This document shows, piece after piece, positions 23,058 through 32,414 of a stretch of DNA of 64,000 bases; the first letter of the stretch is position 1; each line of letters begins with the position of its first letter. The translations under genes were made by a program, and so were the position numbers. The DNA lies in assembly GCA_944323445.1 (NCBI GenBank), contig CALUSM010000012.1, positions 1 through 64,000 of the forward strand, read 5' to 3'. The notes below the pieces were generated by a model that was not told where the DNA came from, ran no database searches, and saw only the letters and a program-made list of their open reading frames with translations. The DNA is from an uncultured Bacteroidales bacterium (lineage in GTDB: Bacteria > Bacteroidota > Bacteroidia > Bacteroidales > UBA932).

Positions 23058-26000
23058 CTATCTGTATTCGTCCCAGGACTTGATCTGGATATTGTCGAGG
23101 GGCATGTTGCAGAATGCCGTGATGAAAGCCGATGCAAGTCTGGTGTTGGTTATGATGGGGATGTTGAAGTCCACGGCGGCGCGGCGGATGCGGTAGCCGT
23201 TCTCCAACTCTTCCTGAGTCAGGTTCTTGGGGATGTTGATGACCAGGTCGATCTTGCGCTCGTGGAGCATCTCCAGGGCCTGAGGATGCTGGTCCGGCTG
23301 CGAGGGCCAGAAGACGAGGTTGGCGGGCACTCCGTTGTCCACCAAGAATTTGTAGCTGCCGCCGGTAGCATATATTGTGTAGTTGTGCTTGGCCAGCAGC
23401 CTGCAGGCGCTCAAGAGCTCGACTTTCTGCTTGGCATCGCCTGAGGATACCAGGATATTCTTGCCGGGGACGGTGTAGCCGACAGAGAGCATGGCCTTGA
23501 GCACAGCCTCGTTGGTGTCGTCTCCGATGCAGCCCACCTCTCCGGTGGAGGCCATGTCCACTCCGAGGACGGGGTCGGCCTTCTGCAGACGGGAGAATGA
23601 GAACTGAGAGGCCTTCACGCCCACGTAGTCGATATCGAAGGCGCTCTTCTCGGGAGGAGTGACCTTCTCGCCGGTCATGACCTTGGTGGCCAGCTCGATA
23701 AGGTTGATCTTAAGCACCTTGGACACGAAGGGGAAACTTCTCGAGGCCCTGAGGTTGCACTCGATGACCTTGATGTCGTTCTCCTTGGCCAGGAACTGGA
23801 TGTTGAAGGGGCCCGAAATCTTCAGGGCCTCGGCTATCTTGCGGGCTATCTTCTTGATCCTGCGGGCGGTCTCCACGTACATCTTCTGGGGCGGGAACTG
23901 AATCGTAGCGTCGCCCGAGTGCACGCCCGCGAACTCGATGTGCTCCGAGATGGCGTAGGCTATGACGGTGCCGTGGTCGGCCACTGCGTCGAACTCTATC
24001 TCCTTGGCGTGCTGGATAAACTCCGATACGACAACAGGGTGTTTCTTAGAAACTTCCGCCGCCAGTTTCAGGAACTGCTCGAGCTCGGTATCGTTGGAGC
24101 ATACGTTCATCGCCGCACCGGAGAGCACGTAGGAGGGACGCACCAGGACGGGGAATCCCACATCGCGGATAAAGCTGTGTATGTCGTTCATTGAGGTCAG
24201 CTCCCTCCAGCGGGGCTGGTCGATGCCGAGGCGGTCGAGCATGGCCGAGAAGCGGTTGCGGTCCTCGGCGTTGTCGATGCTGTCGGCGGTGGTGCCGAGG
24301 ATGGGCACCTTGGCGGCATCCAGGCGGGTAGCCAGGTTGTTGGGAATCTGTCCGCCCATGGATATGATGACTCCGTGCGGCTCCTCCAAGTCGCAGATGT
24401 CGAGCACCCTCTCGTAGGTAAGCTCGTCGAAGTAGAGGCGGTCGCACATATCGTAGTCGGTGGATACGGTCTCGGGGTTGTAGTTGATCATGATGCCCCT
24501 CCAGCCGCTCTTGCGGATGGTCTGCAGGGCATTGACGCTGCACCAGTCGAACTCCACGGAGCTGCCGATGCGGTAGGCACCCGATCCGAGCACGACAATT
24601 GATTTGCCGTCATGCTCATAGACTATGTCAGATGCAGTACCGTTGTAGGTCAGATAGAGGTAGTTGGTCTGGGCGGGGAACTCGGCTGCGAGGGTGTCGA
24701 TCTGCTTGACTACGGGCAACACCCCGAGTTTCTTGCGGTACTCGCGCACCTTGATCACCATCTCCTCGGAGTCGATGCGGTCCTTGAGAATGTGGCGTCC
24801 TATCTGGAAGTCGGAGAAGCCCTGGCGCTTGGCCTGACGCAGCAGGGGCTCGCCCAGTTCCTCGAGGGAGTTCAGGGCGGAGAGTTCTGCGGCAGTATTG
24901 ATGATGTTCATCAGCTTGTCGATGAACCAGCGGTCTATCTTGGTGAGCTCGTGTATCTTCTCGGGGGTGTAGCCGTGAGTCAGGGCCTTGGATATGACGA
25001 AGATGCGGTTGTCGGTGGGCTCGCGGAGGGCCTTGTCGATGTTCTCGATGGGGATCTCCTTGTTGCCGGTGAAGCCGTGGGCTCCCTGACCGATCATTCT
25101 CAGACCCTTCTGCAGGGCCTCCTCGAAGGTGCGGCCGATGGCCATCACCTCGCCGACGCTCTTCATGCTGCTGCCGATCTCACGGGATACGCCGTGGAAT
25201 TTGGAGAGGTCCCAGCGGGGAATCTTGCAGACCACGTAGTCCAGGGCGGGCTCGAAGAAAGCCGGAGTAGTCTTGGTAATGGAGTTCTTCAGCTCGAACA
25301 AGCCGTAGCCCAGACCGAGCTTGGCGGCCACGAAGGCGAGGGGATAACCCGTAGCCTTGGAGGCCAGGGCCGAGGAGCGGCTCAGACGGGCGTTGACCTC
25401 GATGACGCGGTAGTCCTCGGAGTTGGGGTCGAAGGCGAACTGCACGTTGCACTCGCCGACGATGCCCACGTGGCGGACGATGCGTATCGAGAGCTCGCGG
25501 AGCAGGTTGTACTCATGGTTGGTCAGGGTCTGGGACGGAGCGACCACGATGCTCTCGCCGGTATGGATTCCTAGCGGGTCGAAGTTCTCCATGTTGCAGA
25601 CCGTGATGCAGTTGTCGTAGCGGTCGCGCACCACCTCATACTCTATCTCCTTCCAGCCCTTCAGGGACTTCTCCACCAGCACTTGAGGTGAGTAGGAGAA
25701 GGCTTTCTCTCCCAACTTGATAAGTTCGTCCGGATTGTCGCAGAATCCGCTGCCGAGACCGCCGAGGGCGTAGGCCGCGCGGAGGATTACAGGATAGCCG
25801 AGCTCGGATGCTGCGGCGAGGGCATCCTCGATATTGTTGACCGCATGGCTCTTGATGGACTTGACATTGATCTCATCGAGCCTCTTGACGAAGAGCTCGC
25901 GGTCCTCTGTGTCCATGATCGCCTGGACGGGGGTACCGAGCACCTTCAGATTGTATTTATCTAAGATCCCTTCCCTGTACAGGGCCACTCCGCAGTTGAG

Positions 26001-26282
26001 CGCGGTCTGACCTCCGAATGCGAGGAGAATGCCCTGGGGCTGTTCCTTCTTGATGACCGCCTCCACGAAGAAGGGAGTCACGGGAAGGAAATATATTTTG
26101 TCGGCTATACCCTCCGATGTCTGGACGGTAGCGATGTTTGGATTGATCAGGATAGTCTCTATGCCTTCCTCGCGCATGGCCTTGAGGGCCTGGGAGCCGG
26201 AATAGTCGAACTCGCCGGCCTCGCCGATTTTGAGTGCTCCCGAACCTAAGAGCAGAACTTTCTTTATAGTGGTGTCGATCAT
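23058..26282 (-). CDS. carB: Carbamoyl-phosphate synthase large subunit
   Basis: 1074 residues, the family's normal length. Two ATP-grasp halves: the first starts VLLLGSGALKIGEAGEFDYS and includes GGLGSGFCDN and the EVNARLSRSSALASKATGYP stretch; the second starts IVVLGSGAYRIGSSVEFDWC and includes IECNLRASRSFPFVSK. The MGS-type allosteric domain is at the C-terminus (LLAKHNYTIYATGGSYKFLV). It makes carbamoyl phosphate for pyrimidines and arginine using ammonia from CarA. It starts 3 bp after carA and is followed at 12 bp by the hdr genes, an unexpected operon partner. Confidence 0.97.
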   Translation of the reverse strand: MIDTTIKKVLLLGSGALKIGEAGEFDYSGSQALKAMREEGIETILINPNIATVQTSEGIADKIYFLPVTPFFVEAVIKKEQPQGILLAFGGQTALNCGVALYREGILDKYNLKVLGTPVQAIMDTEDRELFVKRLDEINVKSIKSHAVNNIEDALAAASELGYPVILRAAYALGGLGSGFCDNPDELIKLGEKAFSYSPQVLVEKSLKGWKEIEYEVVRDRYDNCITVCNMENFDPLGIHTGESIVVAPSQTLTNHEYNLLRELSIRIVRHVGIVGECNVQFAFDPNSEDYRVIEVNARLSRSSALASKATGYPLAFVAAKLGLGYGLFELKNSITKTTPAFFEPALDYVVCKIPRWDLSKFHGVSREIGSSMKSVGEVMAIGRTFEEALQKGLRMIGQGAHGFTGNKEIPIENIDKALREPTDNRIFVISKALTHGYTPEKIHELTKIDRWFIDKLMNIINTAAELSALNSLEELGEPLLRQAKRQGFSDFQIGRHILKDRIDSEEMVIKVREYRKKLGVLPVVKQIDTLAAEFPAQTNYLYLTYNGTASDIVYEHDGKSIVVLGSGAYRIGSSVEFDWCSVNALQTIRKSGWRGIMINYNPETVSTDYDMCDRLYFDELTYERVLDICDLEEPHGVIISMGGQIPNNLATRLDAAKVPILGTTADSIDNAEDRNRFSAMLDRLGIDQPRWRELTSMNDIHSFIRDVGFPVLVRPSYVLSGAAMNVCSNDTELEQFLKLAAEVSKKHPVVVSEFIQHAKEIEFDAVADHGTVIAYAISEHIEFAGVHSGDATIQFPPQKMYVETARRIKKIARKIAEALKISGPFNIQFLAKENDIKVIECNLRASRSFPFVSKVLKINLIELATKVMTGEKVTPPEKSAFDIDYVGVKASQFSFSRLQKADPVLGVDMASTGEVGCIGDDTNEAVLKAMLSVGYTVPGKNILVSSGDAKQKVELLSACRLLAKHNYTIYATGGSYKFLVDNGVPANLVFWPSQPDQHPQALEMLHERKIDLVINIPKNLTQEELENGYRIRRAAVDFNIPIITNTRLASAFITAFCNMPLDNIQIKSWDEYR

Positions 26283-26285
26283 GGT

Positions 26286-27356
26286 CTACAGCATTTTAAT
26301 GAATTTGTCAAAGAGGAATTCGGTGTCGGTCGGACCGCTGGACGCCTCGGGATGGAACTGCACGGAGAAGAAGCGGCCGCTCCTGTGCCGCAGGCCCTCG
26401 TTGGTGCCGTCGTTCATATTGACGAAGAGGGGCTCCCAGTCAGCGCCGAGGGTGTCTCCGTCCACAGCGTAACCGTGGTTCTGGGAGGTGACGTAGCAGC
26501 GTTCGGTGCCTACGAGGCGGACCGGCTGGTTGTGGCTGCGGTGGCCGTATTTGAGCTTGAAGGTCGAAGCGCCTCCGGCCTTGGCCAGCAGCTGGTTGCC
26601 CATGCAGATACCGAATATGGGCTTCTCCGCCGCCATGGCTTTCTGAATGTTGCGGACGGCCTCGCCGCAGTACTCCGGGTTGCCGGGACCGTTGGAGATG
26701 AACAGACCGTCGTACTCCATGGTGTTGAAATCGTAGTCCCAGGGCACGCGGATGACCTCGATGTCGCCGGAGCGGAGGAGGCAGCGGAGGATGTTGTTCT
26801 TGACTCCGCAGTCGAGCAGCACTACTTTCTTGCCGGAGGGGTTGCCGTAGCGGATCACCTCCTTGCAGCTGACGATGGCCACCTGGTTCTCGGAACCCGG
26901 ATCGTAAAGCGTCTCCGGTACGTCGAAGCCCTCGGGCACGATGCAGCCGGGCATGGAGCCCTGCTCGCGGAGAATCTTGGTAATCTCCCTGGTATCCACT
27001 CCGAAGATGCCGGGGATGCGGTACTCCTTGAGCCACTCATCCAGGCTCTTGACCGCGCTCCAGTGGCTGTACTTGAAGGAGTAGTCGGAGATGATCAGGC
27101 CCCGGACGTGGATGCGCTCGGACTCGAAGTTGACGGATATACCGTCGGCCGTCTTCTCTTCAGGAACTCCGTAGTTGCCTACAAGAGGGTAGGTTACACA
27201 TAATATCTGACCCGAGTAGGAAGGGTCGGTGAGGGATTCGGGATAGCCGACCATGGCGGTGTTGAAGACCACCTCTCCGTCGGCACGGCCCTCATAGCCG
27301 AAGGAAAATCCTTTGACCGCAAAGTCTTTTCCGAGATGTAATAGTGCTTCTTTCAT
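26286..27356 (-). CDS. carA: Carbamoyl-phosphate synthase small subunit
   Basis: 356 residues from the ATG at 27356 (MKEALLHLGKDFAVKGFSF); an ATG at 27389 only adds 11 unusual residues. The class-I glutamine amidotransferase domain has the nucleophile in PIFGICMGNQLLAKAGGA near residue 250 and the His-Glu pair in FSVQFHPEASSGPTDTEFL near the end. It supplies ammonia to CarB. Confidence 0.96.
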   Translation of the reverse strand: MKEALLHLGKDFAVKGFSFGYEGRADGEVVFNTAMVGYPESLTDPSYSGQILCVTYPLVGNYGVPEEKTADGISVNFESERIHVRGLIISDYSFKYSHWSAVKSLDEWLKEYRIPGIFGVDTREITKILREQGSMPGCIVPEGFDVPETLYDPGSENQVAIVSCKEVIRYGNPSGKKVVLLDCGVKNNILRCLLRSGDIEVIRVPWDYDFNTMEYDGLFISNGPGNPEYCGEAVRNIQKAMAAEKPIFGICMGNQLLAKAGGASTFKLKYGHRSHNQPVRLVGTERCYVTSQNHGYAVDGDTLGADWEPLFVNMNDGTNEGLRHRSGRFFSVQFHPEASSGPTDTEFLFDKFIKML

Positions 27357-27427
27357 ATCTAAGAATGCAAAATTAGAAAAAATTGGCATTTGTGCAGAAC
27401 ATCGTCTTATGAATTTTACCTGATACT

Positions 27428-27467
27428 CGGTAAAAATTACCGAATACCCTAAAGTTCATTATCTTTG
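27428..27467 (+). promoter_or_regulatory. Promoter with palindrome upstream of the macro-like/NADAR gene
   Basis: The palindrome CGGTAAAAATTACCG (27428-27442) occupies the -33 region of a TATCTTTG -7 box (27460-27467). It sits in the intergenic region divergent from carA. It looks like a repressor site for the NADAR gene; no regulator is apparent nearby. Confidence 0.5.
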
Positions 27468-27503
27468 TTTCCGTATTTGCAGTATGGATAAAAATGAACA
27501 ATC

Positions 27504-29003
27504 ATGGAATACATAAGACCTAGATATACACCGGAAAAAATCACGAGTCTGCAACCCTGCGAGATATTCGTATTCGGCAGCAACCTGCAAGGAATGCACG
27601 GCGGAGGAGCTGCGCGTATGGCATACAGGAAATTCGGTGCAGCCTGGGGTAAGGGGACAGGCCTTCATGGGCAGTCATATGCCATACCGACCATGCAGGG
27701 CGGCGTAGAGACCATCCGCCCTTATGTGGAAGAGTTCATTGCCTTTGCCAGAACACATAAGGAGCTGACCTTCCTTGTAACTCCCATCGGTTGCGGAATC
27801 GCCGGTTTCAAGGCAGAGGATATCGCTCCTTTGTTCAAAGATGCCATAGCCGAAGAGAACATCATACTGCCTGAATCGTTTGAAAAGGTAATCATGCAAA
27901 TCCATCCGTTGAGTAATGCAGCCGCGGAGAACCCTTATCCGGTCGGTACGCTGTCCCACGGCATTTGGGAACATCAGAAATATTTTGAACTGCTGTGGGA
28001 CAGTTATGACCATTTTGACTGGCATGAGCATTTTGAGAAATATGGACTGCATGAGGACTTTGAACGCGGCGTAGTGCTTACCGATGACCTTATGCACCGA
28101 CCAGTCAATAAGGAATGGATATTCAGCATGTATATGTCGGCCGAGTTCCCGCCTCAAAAGCTCATGTTGCTGGAGCAATGCCACTACTATAAGGGGGAAC
28201 GGTCATGTCCGTTCCATTCACAACAGAAAGCCATGTTGTTTGATTATGAAAAAAGCTGGGTGAGGTTCCATCTATCCCCACGGGACCATCTTCACATAAA
28301 AAATGACTTGGATTATTACGTTAATCACGGACTTGCCGATCTGTGTCCCTATGACGGCGTACCTATGTCCATGAAAGCTTTGCTGCTCAACCGTTGGCTT
28401 CACTGGGGTGGCGATTGCTCGGATTTGGATAATTTCAGAGAGTGGTACCGTACTTTGGGCTATGTGAATGTTAGAGGAGGATTAAGAAGAGAAGACATCT
28501 ACGGAATATCTAATCCTGATTTTCTTTTCTTTTGGGGACATCATAGCAAACCTGGTAAAATAACCAAAGCCTGTCTCAGCCAATGGTATCCTTGCAAGTT
28601 TACCGTAAATGGTATCCATTACAACTGCGCGGAACAATTCATGATGGCAGAGAAAGCACGAATCATGGAAGACGAGGAAACCAGACAGAAGATATTAATT
28701 TCGACAGACCCACAAGAGATAAAAGCATTGGGCAGGCAGGTACGGCATTTCGATGAAAGCAGATGGCAAAAACACCGTATGAGTACTGTCATTACCGGCA
28801 ATTTTCATAAATTCATGGACAACGACGATCTAAAAGCGTTCTTGCTCAAGACAGGAGACAAAATATTAGTGGAAGCAAGTCCATACGATACAGTCTGGGG
28901 AATCGGCATGAAAGAAGACAATCCGGACTGCCATAACCCCCGTCTCTGGAAAGGTGAGAACCTGCTTGGATTCGCACTGATGGATGTAAGGGAAACTATC
29001 TGA
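27504..29003 (+). CDS. Macro-like / NADAR fusion protein (ADP-ribose-linked function)
   Basis: 499 residues in three parts. Residues 1-130 start PRYTPEKITSLQPCEIFVFG and continue GGGAARMAYRKFGAAWGKGT and TPIGCGIAGFKAEDIAPLF, resembling a macro-domain-like ADP-ribose-binding fold found in phage and island proteins. Residues ~140-315 (WDSYDHFDWHEHFEKYGLHE onward) are of unknown function. Residues ~320-499 are NADAR (FFWGHHSKPGK, YPCKFTVNGIHYNCAEQFMM, YDTVWGIGMKEDNPDC). A shortened paralogue is at 12592. Together the domains suggest removal of ADP-ribose from nucleic acid or NAD-related processing, possibly protective. Bases are more AT-rich than carA. NfeD follows after 30 bp. Confidence 0.82.
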   Translation: MEYIRPRYTPEKITSLQPCEIFVFGSNLQGMHGGGAARMAYRKFGAAWGKGTGLHGQSYAIPTMQGGVETIRPYVEEFIAFARTHKELTFLVTPIGCGIAGFKAEDIAPLFKDAIAEENIILPESFEKVIMQIHPLSNAAAENPYPVGTLSHGIWEHQKYFELLWDSYDHFDWHEHFEKYGLHEDFERGVVLTDDLMHRPVNKEWIFSMYMSAEFPPQKLMLLEQCHYYKGERSCPFHSQQKAMLFDYEKSWVRFHLSPRDHLHIKNDLDYYVNHGLADLCPYDGVPMSMKALLLNRWLHWGGDCSDLDNFREWYRTLGYVNVRGGLRREDIYGISNPDFLFFWGHHSKPGKITKACLSQWYPCKFTVNGIHYNCAEQFMMAEKARIMEDEETRQKILISTDPQEIKALGRQVRHFDESRWQKHRMSTVITGNFHKFMDNDDLKAFLLKTGDKILVEASPYDTVWGIGMKEDNPDCHNPRLWKGENLLGFALMDVRETI

Positions 29004-29033
29004 AATTTGAATAAATTCAACAAACTAAGAAAT

Positions 29034-30398
29034 ATGAGAAAAATACTTTCTGTCATAGCTGTTCTGACGGCATATTTCAGCTGCTTCTCAACTGTTTCGG
29101 CATATTCTCAGGAGAAACAGAACAGGGACACGGTCTACGTCATAGAGATCATGCAGAACATTGACAACTCCTCCATGCGCAGGCTCAGCCTCGGGATCGA
29201 GGACGCTCAGGCCAAGGGAGCGGACTACATAATCCTGCATCTGGACACCTACGGAGGGGCTGTGGACGCGGCAGACAGCATGCGCAAGGCCATCCTCCAT
29301 GCGCCTGTCCCGGTAGTGGCCTTCGTGGACCTGCAGGCCGCCTCCGCCGGAGCCCTGATATCCATTGCCTGCGACTCGATATACATGAGGCCCGGGGCAT
29401 CAATAGGGGCCGCTACGGTGGTCAATCAGAACGGGGAGGTGATGCCGGACAAATACCAGTCCTTCATGCGCGGGATGATGCGCTCCACCGCCGAAGCCCA
29501 CGGAAGGAGGGCAGACGGCACCTGGTTCAGGGATCCGGCCGTAGCTGAGAAAATGGTGGATACGGCGGGGGTCCTCAGCTTCACTCCGGACGAGGCGATA
29601 AAGGCCCGCTACTGCGAGGGCAAGGCCGAATCAATAGATGAGGTAGTGGAGCATATAGGGCTGGAAGAATGTGAGATAATCCATCAGGAGCTGTCTCCTC
29701 TCGAGAGGTTCATCCTCTTCATGATGTCCCCGGTCCTGCAGGGAATTTTCCTGATGATGATCATCGGAGGCATCTACTTCGAGGTGCAGTCCCCCGGACT
29801 AGGGCTGCCGTCCATCATAGCAATTCTCGGGGCAGTGCTCTATTTCTCGCCCCTGTACATCCACGGCCTGGCCATGAACTGGGAGATAGTGATGTTCGTA
29901 ATAGGACTGATCCTGCTCGGGGTGGAGATATTCGTCACGCCGGGATTCGGAGTGGCGGGCATCATCGGAGCCATCCTCTCCCTCGGGGCCCTCATCTTCG
30001 CAATGGTGGACAATGACCTCCTGTATTTCGAAGGGCACCTCAACCTTCAGGTCATCCTTACTCCCTGCGCAATAGTTTTAGTATCCACCGTCCTGGCCCT
30101 GATTCTGTCCATCTGGGGCGCCTCCAAACTCTTCCCCAAAAAGTCATTCTCCTACATCGCGCAGAAGACCGAGCTCAAGGGAGACGAAGGCTGGGTAGGT
30201 GTGGAGACCGGCTCCATCGCAGGATGTGTGGGACAGGAAGTTACGGCTGCCACCGAAATGTGTCCTTCAGGTAAGGTTGAATACGGCGGCAGGCAGTATG
30301 AGGCCGTGATGGAGTACGGTTCGGCAAGCACCGGAGACCGGCTGAAGGTTATCCGTGCAGAGGGCGGCCGTCTGTACTGCGTCCGTCTTTCTCAATAA
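29034..30398 (+). CDS. NfeD-family membrane serine protease-like protein
   Basis: 454 residues from the ATG at 29034. A signal peptide (SVIAVLTAYFSCFSTVSAYS) is followed by a ClpP/crotonase-like domain: ILHLDTYGGAVDAADSMRKA near 65-84 and DLQAASAGALISIACD near 100-115, whose ASAGALIS serine fits the family nucleophile. Next are about four membrane helices (residues ~220-385) and a C-terminal OB-fold NfeD domain (GWVGVETGSIAGCVGQEV). Family members act in membrane quality control with stomatin partners; none is adjacent. Its 3' end overlaps the convergent ispG by 50 bp. Confidence 0.9.
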   Translation: MRKILSVIAVLTAYFSCFSTVSAYSQEKQNRDTVYVIEIMQNIDNSSMRRLSLGIEDAQAKGADYIILHLDTYGGAVDAADSMRKAILHAPVPVVAFVDLQAASAGALISIACDSIYMRPGASIGAATVVNQNGEVMPDKYQSFMRGMMRSTAEAHGRRADGTWFRDPAVAEKMVDTAGVLSFTPDEAIKARYCEGKAESIDEVVEHIGLEECEIIHQELSPLERFILFMMSPVLQGIFLMMIIGGIYFEVQSPGLGLPSIIAILGAVLYFSPLYIHGLAMNWEIVMFVIGLILLGVEIFVTPGFGVAGIIGAILSLGALIFAMVDNDLLYFEGHLNLQVILTPCAIVLVSTVLALILSIWGASKLFPKKSFSYIAQKTELKGDEGWVGVETGSIAGCVGQEVTAATEMCPSGKVEYGGRQYEAVMEYGSASTGDRLKVIRAEGGRLYCVRLSQ

Positions 30399-31701
30399 GC
30401 TCCAGCAGCACGTCTATGGCCTTCTCCTGAGGTACGGAGCGCACTACTGCCTCCTTGCCCCGGTAGATGGACACCTTGCCGCGTCCCTCGCCGATATAGC
30501 CGTAATCGGCGTCGGCCATCTCGCCAGGGCCGTTGACGATGCAGCCCATGACCGCGATGGTCAGGCCGCGGAGATGGGAAGTGCGGCGCTTCACTTCATT
30601 GAAAGTGGACTCGATGTCGTAGAGGGTCCGGCCGCAGCTGGGGCAGGCGATGTACTCGCACTGGGTGATGCGGCGGCGGGTGGCCTGCATTATGTCGGAT
30701 TTAAACTGCTCTATCTCAGATTTATCCGCCTCCTTATCTCCATAGATGCAGCGGATGTCGAAATCGTCTATTTCCTTATTCACCAGCATGGGGCCGAGTA
30801 TGCATGAGGCCTTGACGATGAACTCCTCGTGGGAGACGCAGCGGAGCTCGAAGGAAGGGACTCCATCCCTGACGCCGGTCTGATAGTCAGAGGGCTTCTG
30901 AGCCGTGTCGAAGAACTCCGCTATGAGCCTTGCCGGGACAATCTCATTGACCGGGGGCTCTGTGAGGGATACCCGGATAGTATCCCCGATGCCGCGGGAG
31001 AGCAGGGTCGCCAGACCGGCCGCCGACTTGATGCGGCCCATGTCCCCGTTGCCGGCCTCGGTGACTCCGAGATGCAGGGGGAAGATGATGCCGCGCTCCT
31101 CCATCCACTGCTGAAGGAGGATATAGGCCTGGGTCATGACCGGGACGTTGCTGGCCTTGAGCGAGAGCACCACATTGTAGAAATCCTCGTCGATGCACAT
31201 CTGTACCCACTCCGACATGGCCTCCTGCATTCCTTTAGGTGTATTGCCGTAGAGTTCTGTTATACGGGAGCCTAAGGAGCCGTGATTGATGCCTATGCGG
31301 ACGGCCGTACCGTGCCTGCGGCATTCTTCCAGGAACCTGCGGAACTGGCTGCACGCCACCTCGTGGTCCTTGGCGAAATTGCCGGGATTGATGCGGACCT
31401 TGTCGGCCACTGCGGCTGCGGCGATGGCAACCTCCGAGGAGAAGTGGACGTCGGCCACCAGAGGGACGGGTATGCCCATTGCCCTGAGGCGGGCCTTGAT
31501 CTTCCCGAGAGACTCCACCTCGCGGAGGCCCTGGGTGGTGAGCCTGACCAACTGCGAGCCGGCCTCATACAGGCCGAGACACTGCTGTACGGCAGCGTCC
31601 AGGTCGTTGGTGTCGCAGTTGCACATGCTCTGCACGACAGTCCTGCGGGCATCGCGTCCTATGAGCAGGTTATCTCCAATACGGGCAGTTATATAACGCA
31701 T
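30349..31701 (-). CDS. ispG: 4-hydroxy-3-methylbut-2-enyl-diphosphate synthase (IspG/GcpE)
   Basis: 450 residues. TIM barrel with TVVQSMCNCDTNDLDAAVQQ near 21-40 and VPLVADVHFSSEVAIAAAAV near 78-97. The 4Fe-4S domain has CPSCGRT near residue 361 and MGCIVNGPGEMADADYGYIG near 395, giving the three cluster cysteines. Compared with the short E. coli type there are about 85 extra residues between the barrel (RVSLTEPP) and the cluster domain, far fewer than I recall for the long form usual in Bacteroidetes. It makes HMBDP in the MEP isoprenoid pathway. It follows the PorT-like gene by 2 bp. Confidence 0.95.
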   Translation of the reverse strand: MRYITARIGDNLLIGRDARRTVVQSMCNCDTNDLDAAVQQCLGLYEAGSQLVRLTTQGLREVESLGKIKARLRAMGIPVPLVADVHFSSEVAIAAAAVADKVRINPGNFAKDHEVACSQFRRFLEECRRHGTAVRIGINHGSLGSRITELYGNTPKGMQEAMSEWVQMCIDEDFYNVVLSLKASNVPVMTQAYILLQQWMEERGIIFPLHLGVTEAGNGDMGRIKSAAGLATLLSRGIGDTIRVSLTEPPVNEIVPARLIAEFFDTAQKPSDYQTGVRDGVPSFELRCVSHEEFIVKASCILGPMLVNKEIDDFDIRCIYGDKEADKSEIEQFKSDIMQATRRRITQCEYIACPSCGRTLYDIESTFNEVKRRTSHLRGLTIAVMGCIVNGPGEMADADYGYIGEGRGKVSIYRGKEAVVRSVPQEKAIDVLLELIEKDGRSTDGRPLHG

Positions 31702-31703
31702 AT

Positions 31704-32414
31704 CTATTTAAGTTTTACATGAAATCCCAGACTTATGCCTGCCTGCCAGGGATAGCTGTAAAGCCAAGAGACGCTGCTCATCTTTTCCGGGTGGTACAGC
31801 ATTGACAGCGAATAGTGGAACATGCCTTCCAGATGCAGCTCGAAGCGTTTGCCTATGATGTAGGCCAGACCGGCTCCTCCCTGCAGCCCGTAGTCGATAC
31901 GGTTGTCGAAACAGTCGAAACCATTTTCCTTGGTAGTGGCGAAACGGTATCCCAGGAACGGACCTATACTTATCAGTATTCTGAAATGCTCGCCGATATC
32001 AATATGAAATGCCGATATCAGCGGCAATTCCACGACCGATACTGTCTGCTCGAAATTCTCAAAGGCATATTCATCGTTCCTGAACCCGTATGTCGTGTAA
32101 CGGAAGCCAGTCTGTATGCCGAATAAGTCTATCACGCTCCACAGAGGATGATAGTAGGTATACAGCAAGGATACATTGACAGGGGAATTGATGGACTTGA
32201 TACCCATCTTAGGGGTCATGCTCACTCCCGTGAAGGCAAAGTCGTACTTGACGCCGATAAGATGCTCCGGGGCCTTGACCGGCTTTATGACTATAGCCGT
32301 ATCCCACTGCACTCCGGGCTGGATTTTGGGAATGGTGTCATTCTTCTGTGCATGTACCGACAGCGGTATGACGGACAGGAGTGCCGCCGCTAATATCCTC
32401 AATAGTGGTCTCAT
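31704..32414 (-). CDS. PorT-like outer-membrane beta-barrel protein
   Basis: 236 residues with a signal peptide (ILAAALLSVIPLSVHAQ). Alternating beta strands follow: EHLIGVKYDFAFTGVSMTP near 51-69, NVSLLYTYYHPLWSVID and GLQGGAGLAYIIGKRFELHL, ending in GISLGFHVKLK. The family includes PorT, a component linked to the type IX secretion system, but small barrels of this sort are broadly annotated; the link is not shown here. It overlaps the upstream lipoprotein gene by 4 bp. Confidence 0.78.
   Translation of the reverse strand: MRPLLRILAAALLSVIPLSVHAQKNDTIPKIQPGVQWDTAIVIKPVKAPEHLIGVKYDFAFTGVSMTPKMGIKSINSPVNVSLLYTYYHPLWSVIDLFGIQTGFRYTTYGFRNDEYAFENFEQTVSVVELPLISAFHIDIGEHFRILISIGPFLGYRFATTKENGFDCFDNRIDYGLQGGAGLAYIIGKRFELHLEGMFHYSLSMLYHPEKMSSVSWLYSYPWQAGISLGFHVKLK

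Noticed and set aside
24612-25574. Plus-strand open frame of 320 codons inside carB
   Set aside because: Antisense shadow of a full-length carB with intact motifs; low-complexity V/L/G-rich product.
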